The notes beneath the pieces are model-generated. The model saw only the letters and a list, made by a program, of their open reading frames with translations, was not told the origin of the DNA and ran no database searches. Positions 1 to 6,457 of a stretch of 64,000 bases of DNA are shown in pieces. The DNA is from Algoriphagus aquaeductus (lineage in GTDB: Bacteria; Bacteroidota; Bacteroidia; Cytophagales; Cyclobacteriaceae): the NCBI RefSeq assembly GCF_003253485.1, contig NZ_QKTX01000021.1:1-64000 (forward strand). Direction: 5' to 3'. The first letter of the stretch is position 1. Every line of letters starts with the position of its first letter. The position numbers were made by a program, and so were the translations under genes.

Positions 1-225
1 TCTTCCGAAAAAGTACGCTTCGATTTGATCCTTTTTCCCGTTTTTAGCATCTTGATTCAGATTTAAAAACGGTCAACCTATTTCAGGGAATGACATGTCG
101 AACATCGAATCAAGAAATCCGAACCATTCATTCCTGACGGGATATCGTGTTCCTCTTGCTGGCATCGAATTCTGGAATCCCATTGAGATCCTACGCCAGC
201 GCTTTTTATGGTTGTCACTTTTTGA

Positions 226-272
226 CCCAGGGTTGCACCCTGGGCTATTCAAGGTTGGACTCCTTCGGAGTC
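226..272. repeat. REP-like double hairpin
   Basis: CCCAGGG (226-232), a 5-base loop and CCCTGGG (238-244) form a perfect 7-bp hairpin. GACTCC (258-263), loop TTC and GGAGTC (267-272) form a second perfect 6-bp hairpin 13 bases later. Paired intergenic hairpins of this kind are typical of repetitive extragenic palindromes that can be mobilised by RAYT (Y1/IS200-like) transposases. No transposase lies in this window, so mobility is an inference. Confidence 0.5.
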
Positions 273-305
273 GGTGTATTGGGTTTTAAGTCATCATACA
301 TGGGG

Positions 306-375
306 CTTCCGTCTCCGGTCATCGGTATTCATTTTAAATCCCAAATCCCAAATCCGAAATCCGCAATTCAAATCC
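306..375. repeat. heptad-periodic array (CTTCGGT-type then CCAAATC-type)
   Basis: Read in steps of seven the sequence is CTTCCGT, CTCCGGT, CATCGGT, ATTCATT, TTAAATC, CCAAATC, CCAAATC, CGAAATC, CGCAATT, CAAATCC. Two related unit types follow each other in the same 7-bp register. There is no coding potential. Similar arrays occur at many gene borders in this window. Confidence 0.65.
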
Positions 376-437
376 CCCCAGCCCCCTTTGATTAGGTTCG
401 GTTTTCCAGAATTTCTTTTGGAATAAAAGGGGAGTTG

Positions 438-505
438 GTCCCCGTTTCGGTCTTCGGTCATCCCGCATCCGATCAAATTCGAAATCCCAAATCCGAAATC
501 AAATA
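438..505. repeat. heptad-periodic array at aldo/keto reductase 3' end
   Basis: Units in register are TTTCGGT, CTTCGGT, CATCCCG, CATCCGA, TCAAATT, CGAAATC, CCAAATC, CGAAATC. This is the same order of unit types as 306-375. The TGA stop of the minus-strand reductase gene (499-501) lies inside the last unit, so the array runs into the gene. Confidence 0.65.
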
Positions 506-1431
506 TTATTCTCCTCCTTCCCCTCAAACCACATCCTGTTTTTGACAGGCTCGACAAGTGTTAGGATTTTCTCCAAGAGTTCTTCGGGGATTTCCAAGTC
601 CACGGCTTCCAGGTTTTGTTGCACCACGTGGACTTCGCACATGCCGACGATGGTCGTAGCGATCAGGGGATGATCCATGGCAAACCGCAGCGCCACCTGA
701 CTCAGGGATAATCCATAGCTTTTGCAAAGGTCCAATAAGATGGGTTGCATGGCTTTGACCTCAGCCGGAGAGCGATGCCAAGGCGGGAGGGAAGCTTCCG
801 AAAGGATCCGCTGCATCAGCGGGGCGGCATTCATCAAGCCAAAGCCCATTTCCTGAGAAAGAGGCACAAGTTCGTCGTTGATCTCGTCCTCCAGCAGGTT
901 GTAATGCGCCCAAGACAAAACGGTGTCGGGATTGGTTTCTCGGGCAATTTGGGCTAAGTAGCGGACAGGAAGTCCCGTAATGCCCCAAAATCGCGCCTTT
1001 CCGGACTGAACCACCTCCTGAATCGCCGGTACGGCTTCTTCGAGGATGATTCGTTTGTCCACAAACTCGATGTCGTGAAGTTGGAAAAGGTCGAGGTAGT
1101 CGGTTTTGAGCCGAGTCAGGGATTCGTCGATGCTTTGGAGGATTTTTTTTCGGGAAAAGTCAAAGTCCTGTAAGTCGTAGCGGCCGCATTTGGAGGCAAG
1201 GATGATTTCTTTTCGCCTTCCTTCCAGGGCTTTTCCCAGTCGGCTTTCTGCCAAAGTCAATCCATAAAACGGGGATACATCCACGAAATTGACGCCATGA
1301 TCCAAGGCAAGATGGACCGCAGCGATGGCTTCTTTTTCATCCACCGGGTCAAAGACATTGCCCATGGGAGAAGCGCCAAAGCCAAGAATCGAAACGTCTA
1401 GGCCGGTTTTGCCTAAGGTGCGGTACTGCAT
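499..1431 (-). CDS. aldo/keto reductase, L-galactose/L-fucose dehydrogenase-like
   Basis: Predicted cytosolic NAD(P)-dependent oxidoreductase of the aldo/keto reductase (TIM-barrel) family, 310 aa, normal length. The catalytic tetrad is visible: D51, Y56 (SPFYG), K81 (ASKCGRY) and H119 (QLHDIE). The stretches GFGASPMG, SKCGRY, HDIEF, GITGLP and EPVKN recall plant L-galactose dehydrogenases and bacterial L-fucose dehydrogenases more than generic aldo/keto reductases, so a sugar lactone-forming dehydrogenase is the best guess; the substrate is not proven. The ATG at 1431 is the natural start, with the family N-terminus YRTLGKTGL immediately after it. The gene stands alone, divergent from greB, and its stop codon sits inside a heptad repeat array. 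Confidence 0.9.
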   Translation of the reverse strand: MQYRTLGKTGLDVSILGFGASPMGNVFDPVDEKEAIAAVHLALDHGVNFVDVSPFYGLTLAESRLGKALEGRRKEIILASKCGRYDLQDFDFSRKKILQSIDESLTRLKTDYLDLFQLHDIEFVDKRIILEEAVPAIQEVVQSGKARFWGITGLPVRYLAQIARETNPDTVLSWAHYNLLEDEINDELVPLSQEMGFGLMNAAPLMQRILSEASLPPWHRSPAEVKAMQPILLDLCKSYGLSLSQVALRFAMDHPLIATTIVGMCEVHVVQQNLEAVDLEIPEELLEKILTLVEPVKNRMWFEGKEENNI

Positions 1432-1729
1432 AGGTTATGGGGTAGGTTTGAGCGAATAGAATTCCTGTTCCAAGTTAGGGGAATTTTTAAATGAAGGAAT
1501 CCTGAAGAGGGTTCAGGAACTAAAAAAGGGAAATGAATGGTAGGTGAGAAAAAGACGGAATCAGGTTGTTTTTAAATTTTAACCGGTTTTGGATTCAATT
1601 CTGTTTGCTCTCAAATTCTGTTACCGATTGCGATTTTGACCTAATTGAACGTTTTTTGGAGCGAAAATGCTAATTAGCTTTTGTTGTGACTCTTTTAACC
1701 CATTTGCTCTCAAAACCTGAATTAGAGAA
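1432..1729. promoter_or_regulatory. divergent intergenic region between reductase and greB
   Basis: About 300 bases without a gene between two divergently oriented genes, so promoters for both should lie here. The only pattern seen is the dodecamer TTTGCTCTCAAA present twice (near 1604 and 1703), the second copy about 15 bases before the greB start. No clear TAnnTTTG box was found. Confidence 0.3.
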
Positions 1730-2203
1730 ATGAAAACCCTGTGGATTACGGCAGAAGGCCTTGAAAAGTTAAAAGCTGAGTTGGACCACCTCTGGAAGGT
1801 GGAGCGTCCGGAGACTACTCAAAAAGTCGCTTGGGCGGCGAGCTTGGGGGATCGCTCGGAAAACGCCGATTATACCTACAATAAAAAGCGCCTTCGTGAA
1901 ATCGACCGACGCGTGCATTACCTTCGAAAAATGCTGGACAACCTGAAAGTCATTCCTTACACTCCCTATCAGGAAGGGAAAGTGATGTTTGGCGCTTGGG
2001 TCGAGATCGAAAATGCCAAAAAGCAAAAGATCCGCTTTCGAATCGTGGGCGGGGAGGAGATTTTTGAGCGGAGGGATTATATCTCGATTGACTCACCGAT
2101 GGCCCAAGCCCTACTCAAAAAGGAGGAAGGTGAGGAGGCGGTGGTTCAGACACCCACGATGCAGATGACCTGGCGAATTGTGAAGATTGAGTATGAGAAG
2201 TAG
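1730..2203 (+). CDS. greB: transcription elongation factor GreB
   Basis: Transcript-cleavage factor that enters the RNA polymerase secondary channel and rescues backtracked complexes; cytosolic, 157 aa, normal Gre length. The N-terminal coiled-coil hairpin (about residues 5-75) carries the acidic tip in GDRSENADY (residues 40-48, D41 and E44), and the following YNKKRLREIDRRV is the GreB rather than GreA version of the second helix. The C-terminal FKBP-like domain covers about residues 85-157 with the motif SIDSPMAQALL. The ATG is the only sensible start. The gene is monocistronic and followed by a four-copy 154-bp repeat. Confidence 0.93.
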   Translation: MKTLWITAEGLEKLKAELDHLWKVERPETTQKVAWAASLGDRSENADYTYNKKRLREIDRRVHYLRKMLDNLKVIPYTPYQEGKVMFGAWVEIENAKKQKIRFRIVGGEEIFERRDYISIDSPMAQALLKKEEGEEAVVQTPTMQMTWRIVKIEYEK

Positions 2204-2212
2204 GGTTATTTT

Positions 2213-2826
2213 TTACCACCAAGTGCACTAAGTTTATTTAGAGGCCACAAAGACGGTAATTCTCAAAGGATTTAGGTTTGGGTAATTAAAAAGTCCGATA
2301 AGGAGGAAGTCTTGAAATTGAGTTTTTTACCACTGAGTTCGCAGAGGGAATTGCAAATCCCCCAAGTTACCACCAAGTGTACTAAGTTTATTTAGAGGCC
2401 ACAAAGACGGAAAGTCTCAAAGGATTTAGGTTTGGGTAATTAAAAAGTCCGATAAGAAGGAAGTCTTGAAATTGAGTTTTTTACCACTGAGTTCGCAGAG
2501 GGAATTGCAAATCCCCCAAGTTACCACCAAGTGTACTAAGTTTATTAAGAGGCCACAAAGACGGTAAGTCTCAAAGGATTTAGGTTTGGGTAATTAAAAA
2601 GTCCGATAGGAATGAAGTCTTGAAATTGAGTTTTTCACCACTGAGTTCGTAGAGGGAACTGCAAATCCCACAAGTTACCACCAAGTGCACTAAGTTTAAT
2701 TAGAGGCCACAAAGACGGTAATTCTCAAAGGATTTAGGTTTGGGTAATTAAAAAGTCCAATAGGAAGGAAGTCTTGAAATTGAGTTTTTTACCACTGAGT
2801 TCGTAGAGGGAACTGCAAATTTACCA
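2213..2826. repeat. four tandem copies of a 154-bp direct repeat
   Basis: Nearly identical units start at 2215, 2369, 2523 and 2677, an exact 154-base period, with a few substitutions between copies (for example GTGCAC versus GTGTAC, ATTTAG versus ATTAAG). Each unit carries ACCACCAAGTGCACTAAG, GGCCACAAAGACGG, CTCAAAGGATTTAGG and ACCACTGAGTTCGCAGAGG. No open frame crosses the units and there are no short CRISPR-like repeats. The CCACAAAG motif recurs in other gaps (about 47.9, 48.2 and 55.9 kb). Confidence 0.92.
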
Positions 2827-2834
2827 AGATAGAA

Positions 2835-2857
2835 AAGCGGAGTATCAAACTCCGCTT
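2835..2857. terminator. 9-bp perfect hairpin, possible terminator
   Basis: AAGCGGAGT (2835-2843), loop ATCAA and ACTCCGCTT (2849-2857) pair perfectly. There is no following T-run on either strand, so it may be a processing or REP-like hairpin rather than an intrinsic terminator. It lies 3' of both greB and the phosphoesterase gene. Confidence 0.4.
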
Positions 2858-2961
2858 AGCGTGGTATCAAACCCGACTTTATTACCTTTAAGTTTATGAG
2901 TAAATGGAGCTTTACTCGTACTTTTTAAAAAAAAGAAATGACCGAAAAAAGACGGATTTGG

Positions 2962-2999
2962 CCTTCTTCGGTCTTGTGTCCTCGGTCTTCTAGCTTACA
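2962..2999. repeat. heptad-periodic array at phosphoesterase 3' end
   Basis: In register: CTTCGGT, CTTGTGT, CCTCGGT, CTTCTAG, CTTACAG. It has the CTTCGGT unit type of the array at 438. The TAA stop of the minus-strand phosphoesterase (2995-2997) falls in the last unit. Confidence 0.55.
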
Positions 3000-3801
3000 G
3001 ATTATGCCCATTCAAAATCATCCCATCTTTTACTGTCTTGAGGTAGGTAATCGCTTTGCCATCTTCCCCGATTTCGCAGACCCGATAGGAAGGAAAGGGA
3101 TTGCCCCAGCTTCCTCCAAAATGTCCTGACCATAGGAAAGGTTTCTTCTTATAGATCATCTGTCCGTCCACATCGTGGTCATGCCCGTGGAAAGTCGCCC
3201 GTACATTGGGATAAGACGTGACCAAGTCCAGGAAATCCCTGCATTCCACGCCATGTCTAGTCCAGTCGTTTTGAGAGATGTGGATGAAAAGAAATACATG
3301 CGATAGTCTCCGATACTCTTCCAATACCACGCTCGCAAAATCCAAATTGGCACAGAGGTAGTCTCCTGAACTATTAGATGAATCAAGAAGAATGATCCCG
3401 ATGTCATTTTTATGAATAAAGGAGAAGTTGGTAGGCTGATGCATCACCTCCTGAAACACGGCTTCACTTACCCGGTCGTGATTGCCCCGAGTGGCATACC
3501 AGGGCATCTGCAATTGCTCATAGACCTGCATGACTTCCGGGAGAAACTTGGGTTCGTCGTGAATCAGATCTCCGTTGAATACCACAAAATCCACGTCTTT
3601 TTCCCGGTGAATCGCATCGATCAGGTTTCGGTGGGAGGTTTCAAAATCGGTGTTGGGTTGGCCCCAGTGCCCATCTGAAGCAGTGATGAATTTGACTCGG
3701 GTGGATTTTGGGAAATCCATTTTCCCATAGGAAATAAAAGGCATGGTCATGAGGGAAGTGCCAAGAAGGCCAAGTTTATGCAGAAATGGACGTCGGTTCA
3801 T
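2995..3801 (-). CDS. Tat-exported calcineurin-like metallophosphoesterase
   Basis: Predicted secreted or periplasmic phosphoesterase of 268 aa. The N-terminus NRRPFLHKLG followed by a hydrophobic stretch looks like a twin-arginine signal. Metal-binding motifs of the calcineurin-like fold appear in order: DGH (D43, H45), NGD (D78), GNHD (106-109), FIH (H174) and HGHDH (205-209). The substrate cannot be read from the sequence; family members cleave phosphomonoesters, diesters or nucleotides. It is monocistronic, and its start lies about 170 bases from the neighbouring coiled-coil gene's stop in the same direction. Confidence 0.88.
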   Translation of the reverse strand: MNRRPFLHKLGLLGTSLMTMPFISYGKMDFPKSTRVKFITASDGHWGQPNTDFETSHRNLIDAIHREKDVDFVVFNGDLIHDEPKFLPEVMQVYEQLQMPWYATRGNHDRVSEAVFQEVMHQPTNFSFIHKNDIGIILLDSSNSSGDYLCANLDFASVVLEEYRRLSHVFLFIHISQNDWTRHGVECRDFLDLVTSYPNVRATFHGHDHDVDGQMIYKKKPFLWSGHFGGSWGNPFPSYRVCEIGEDGKAITYLKTVKDGMILNGHNL

Positions 3802-3912
3802 TTTGTTAAATTAGACTTTTAAGATTTAGAATTTAGAGGATTTTATCAATGAATCAAAAGGTCGGATTCAACCCCCGCTATGCCTGGGTTCGAATCAGGT
3901 AAACCTGAAATG

Positions 3913-3941
3913 AAAAACCCCATCTGCGCTGGCAAATGGGG
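3913..3941 (-). terminator. intrinsic terminator of the 401-aa coiled-coil gene
   Basis: Read on the minus strand, CCCCAT, a 12-base loop and ATGGGG are followed by five T. It lies about 30 bases after the stop of the gene at 3972-5177. Confidence 0.7.
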
Positions 3942-3950
3942 CCTGATTCA

Positions 3951-3978
3951 TCTCAAATCTCCAATCTCCAATCAATTC
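3951..3978. repeat. short heptad-periodic array at gene 3' end
   Basis: Units CTCAAAT, CTCCAAT, CTCCAAT, CAATTCC in 7-base register. The TGA stop of the gene to its right (3972-3974) is inside the array. Confidence 0.5.
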
Positions 3979-5177
3979 CTCTCGATATACATGACTGCCG
4001 AATCCTCGATGTATCGGGCAGGATTGAAGGAGGAATAGAATTTATTTTTCAGAGAGTTGAGTGGGCTGTTGAGGCTGTTGATTTTGGAGGTGAATTCTGC
4101 CGGGAATTGGGTTGCATCAGAATAAACGGAAATCAGATTTTCGTATTGCTCGATATTGGCCATCATCCGGGTGGTCAACTGACCAAATCGAAGCCGTAGC
4201 GATTGTACTTTATACATGTAGGTTTCCACCTGTCCGAGCCATTTTCCTTTGCTTGAAGGATTTTTGTCCAGTCCGGATAGCTTGTCTGAGATGATTTTTC
4301 GGCATTCATTTTTGAAGGCCTCCCGATCACTGTCAAGGGTTGCTTTGAGATATCTGCTTTCGTATCGCTCCATGCTGATTCCATAATAGGACATTTGCTC
4401 TTGCAGCAGCTCGGTGTTTTCTTTTTGAAGTTGCTCCAATTCTTTGTTGATCAGGGTCCATTCGTGATCGATGATGGATTTTTGCTGTTCAAATTGGCTG
4501 GTCACATTGAGCAAAAGCAGCATTTGGGGTGTACGTTCATAGAGATCTTTTTCCTTCTTTCCCATGGTCGTGACCAAGCTGCTTACCCCTGAAATCGCCG
4601 TATTGACCATCGTTCCGTACAGGGGGACCGCCGAGGATGCCGTGCTGATCAGGTTGATCGAGGTATTGAGTACATTGATCAGGGGATCTTCCTGACCTTG
4701 TTTTTTATACCATTTGTCGTATTCAGCTTTCCAGGCATTAAACCCATTGTACTGTTGAATTTTGCCAATGTTTCCGAGTTGGGTGAAGAAAGTCTGGGAA
4801 GTCAAAAACAAATCCACCGGCTGAATGTCACGCTGAATGCTGAGCAGTTCGGTGAATGCCAATTGTCCGTTGAGGTTGATTTTGGTCTTGGGAGTTTCTT
4901 CGAGGATTCTCAGCCGGTCATCCAAAGCCAGTTGGAGTGTCTCCAAATCCTTGATTTTTTCTTTATCGGTGGCAGTTTTGGAGTCGGTGGCGGCCAGTTT
5001 TTCGGTGAGCTTGCTGATGAGTTCCTCATTGGTTTTGAGCTTATCATTTAGGTCTTTGAGCTGGGCATCCCGCTCGTTTTTGATTTGCTCGTTGATGGTA
5101 GCTTCCTGATTTTGTCCTTTTGCAGAAAAGGTAAGTCCAAGGATCAACAGAAGAAACAGAGAAATCCTGAAGTTCAT
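3972..5177 (-). CDS. secreted coiled-coil protein of unknown function
   Basis: A 401-aa protein with a clear N-terminal signal peptide (about residues 1-21, ending FSAKGQ). Residues about 23-95 are strongly heptad-like and rich in K, E and L (coiled coil). A middle part around residues 165-210 is small-residue rich (TSINLISTASSAVPLYG) and could be membrane-active or pack as helices. A second coiled-coil stretch covers about 225-265. I do not recognise a family. The architecture resembles periplasmic or surface helical-bundle proteins, but that is only a structural impression. It is monocistronic with its own terminator. Confidence 0.75.
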   Translation of the reverse strand: MNFRISLFLLLILGLTFSAKGQNQEATINEQIKNERDAQLKDLNDKLKTNEELISKLTEKLAATDSKTATDKEKIKDLETLQLALDDRLRILEETPKTKINLNGQLAFTELLSIQRDIQPVDLFLTSQTFFTQLGNIGKIQQYNGFNAWKAEYDKWYKKQGQEDPLINVLNTSINLISTASSAVPLYGTMVNTAISGVSSLVTTMGKKEKDLYERTPQMLLLLNVTSQFEQQKSIIDHEWTLINKELEQLQKENTELLQEQMSYYGISMERYESRYLKATLDSDREAFKNECRKIISDKLSGLDKNPSSKGKWLGQVETYMYKVQSLRLRFGQLTTRMMANIEQYENLISVYSDATQFPAEFTSKINSLNSPLNSLKNKFYSSFNPARYIEDSAVMYIERN

Positions 5178-5287
5178 AGTGCAGGAGGATTTGGGTTTTG
5201 TGTCTAGGTGAAAATCACAGGCCTAAATTGTATCCAATTCTGTACCAGTTCGCATAATTGGAAAAATGAGGAGAGGGAATCAGAAAA

Positions 5288-5320
5288 AAATCCCTTCCAG
5301 TTTGCACTAGAAGGGATTTT
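5288..5320. terminator. bidirectional terminator hairpin, copy 1
   Basis: AATCCCTTC (5289-5297), a 12-base loop and GAAGGGATT (5310-5318), with T-runs on both strands. It lies 86 bases after the stop of the HigB-HigA gene. The stem and the whole loop (CAGTTTGCACTA) recur at 6389-6417. Confidence 0.75.
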
Positions 5321-5405
5321 TAAATTTGGGATTATTTTTTGCGAAAATCTTATTATAAAACTCAGAAATATAGAACATAGAACTCCAAGTGAATCACTCC
5401 GGAAA

Positions 5406-6071
5406 TTAGACAGTAAGCTTATAGTCTTGGATCAATACTTCAGCAGAAAGATTAAGCTTTCCGGTTAAGTTCCTCACCATTTCCAGAGTTAGTTTTCTTT
5501 TTCGATTGAGTATTTCAGAGACACGATTGCTACCTCCCATTGCATCTGCCAAGTCATTTTGCTTTAAAGAAAGTTGCTCCATTCGAATCTTTATGGCTTC
5601 AATTGGATCCGGTGCTTCGATCGGGAAATGCTTGTTTTCATAATTCTCGATCAACAAGGCCAAAATATCCGCTTCATCACTTTCTGAACTCCCCACCGGT
5701 GCATCAAAAATTACCTCCAGTCTTTTTAGAGCTCTTTTGTAGTCGGCTTCTGTTTTTATCGGTTTGATTTCCATTTCAAATGGTGTTGGCGTCTTTTTAT
5801 CATATTCTTGATGAGTACCTATAAATCGGATGAATACCCATTGTTTTTCATAGTTAATTCGGGTTACGAGCCGAAAAGAATTTCCTTTAATGTTAAAAAC
5901 TACTCTTCCCTCTTTTAAGATACTAGCATTCGCAAATGTGGCTTTGACATCGTTTGGATTTTTCCATGAGGATTTGGTGACAGTTTCGTACCATACTTTG
6001 AGATGTTGTTCCAGCTCAGGATGCTGAATCCAATAATCTCTTAATGTCTCTTTGGAAAAAATGCGCTCCAT
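5406..6071 (-). CDS. HigB-HigA toxin-antitoxin fusion protein
   Basis: A single 221-aa open frame contains both halves of a type II toxin-antitoxin module. Residues 1-98 match the HigB mRNA-interferase toxin family (RelE fold): start ERIFSKETL, then SILKEGRVVFNIKGNSFRLV and FIRFIGTHQEYD. Residues 100-221 match the HigA antitoxin: start MEIKPIKTEADY, the stretch PDPIEAIKIRMEQ, then an XRE-type helix-turn-helix (about 160-214, SNRVSEILNRKRKLT). In the usual layout these are two genes, toxin first. Here the junction (residues 92-100) has no stop and no frameshift. An in-frame ATG at codon 100 (5772-5774) is exactly where a separate antitoxin would start, so internal initiation could still give free HigA. 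A palindrome lies in the promoter at 6097-6115. The family calls are strong; activity of the toxin half is unknown. Confidence 0.85.
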   Translation of the reverse strand: MERIFSKETLRDYWIQHPELEQHLKVWYETVTKSSWKNPNDVKATFANASILKEGRVVFNIKGNSFRLVTRINYEKQWVFIRFIGTHQEYDKKTPTPFEMEIKPIKTEADYKRALKRLEVIFDAPVGSSESDEADILALLIENYENKHFPIEAPDPIEAIKIRMEQLSLKQNDLADAMGGSNRVSEILNRKRKLTLEMVRNLTGKLNLSAEVLIQDYKLTV

Positions 6072-6388
6072 CTAGTTACATTTTAAAAACGCAAATAATT
6101 CCCAATTTGGGAATTTTTGTTGTCAAAATCAATGGTTTTGAGTGATTTAAATTTGAAGTAGGTTGGTCGGTTTTTATCTACCCCCAAATTTCTTGAAAAA
6201 ATTTAACCCGCATTATGCATTAGAATCCGCAGTTGCCTGTTCCGAAGCATTTCGGGAAGAGTTCAAAATGCAAGAAAATCAAGCATTTAACGAATGAGCT
6301 ACATGCAGCAAGGCGATTGATTTTGAAGCATTTTAAGCTCGGAATAGGAAGTCTAATGAATATTTCGGGTTCAAATACCTAGAGCAAA
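6072..6388. other. gene-free region between higBA fusion and purL
   Basis: Apart from the palindrome at 6097-6115 and the terminator at 6388, nothing recognisable was seen. The part around 6205-6360 is not simple repeat and reads like degenerate former coding or mobile DNA (for example the near-palindrome GCATTATGC around 6212), but no translated fragment was identified. Confidence 0.4.
6097..6115. promoter_or_regulatory. probable HigA operator palindrome
   Basis: AATTCCCAA, one T, TTGGGAATT: two perfect 9-base inverted arms centred on 6106, 26 bases before the start of the HigB-HigA gene. HigA-type antitoxins bind palindromes overlapping their own promoter. Location and symmetry fit autorepression; binding itself is inferred. 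Confidence 0.65.
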
Positions 6389-6418
6389 AATCCCTTCCAG
6401 TTTGCACTAGAAGGGATC
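6388..6418 (-). terminator. purL terminator, copy 2 of the hairpin at 5288
   Basis: ATCCCTTC (6390-6397) and GAAGGGAT (6410-6417) with loop CAGTTTGCACTA. On the minus strand the stem is followed by five T. It lies about 30 bases after the purL stop. The core is identical to the hairpin 1100 bases to the left. Confidence 0.75.
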
Positions 6419-6419
6419 C

Positions 6420-6457
6420 ATAAATCTCAAATTTCAAATCAGAAATCTCAAATCTTG
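6420..6457. repeat. heptad-periodic array at purL 3' end
   Basis: Units TAAATCT, CAAATTT, CAAATCA, GAAATCT, CAAATCT in 7-base register. The purL stop codon TGA (6448-6450) and last residue codon lie inside it. Confidence 0.6.

Larger units (their letters stand above)
1..498. other. intergenic region with palindromic and heptad repeats
   Basis: No convincing gene. Two short overlapping open frames cover a palindromic element and have no protein-like features. The region holds two back-to-back hairpins (226-244 and 258-272) and two arrays of 7-bp units (306-375 and 438-505), listed separately. The end of any gene lying to the left cannot be seen. Confidence 0.6.

Noticed and set aside
95..395. 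Two overlapping small plus-strand open frames (64 and 82 codons)
   Set aside because: They run across the paired hairpins and a heptad array, have biased repeat-derived composition and no recognisable domain or start signal.
2213..2826. CRISPR array
   Set aside because: The repeats are 154 bp, directly abutting, with no variable spacers and no cas genes nearby.
3870..3912. tRNA-like GGGTTCGAATC segment
   Set aside because: It looks like a T-loop, but no matching acceptor stem, anticodon arm or D arm can be folded on either strand.
6180..6380. Possible insertion-sequence end or MITE between higBA and purL
   Set aside because: Short near-palindromes are present, but no terminal inverted repeat pair, target duplication or transposase fragment could be identified.
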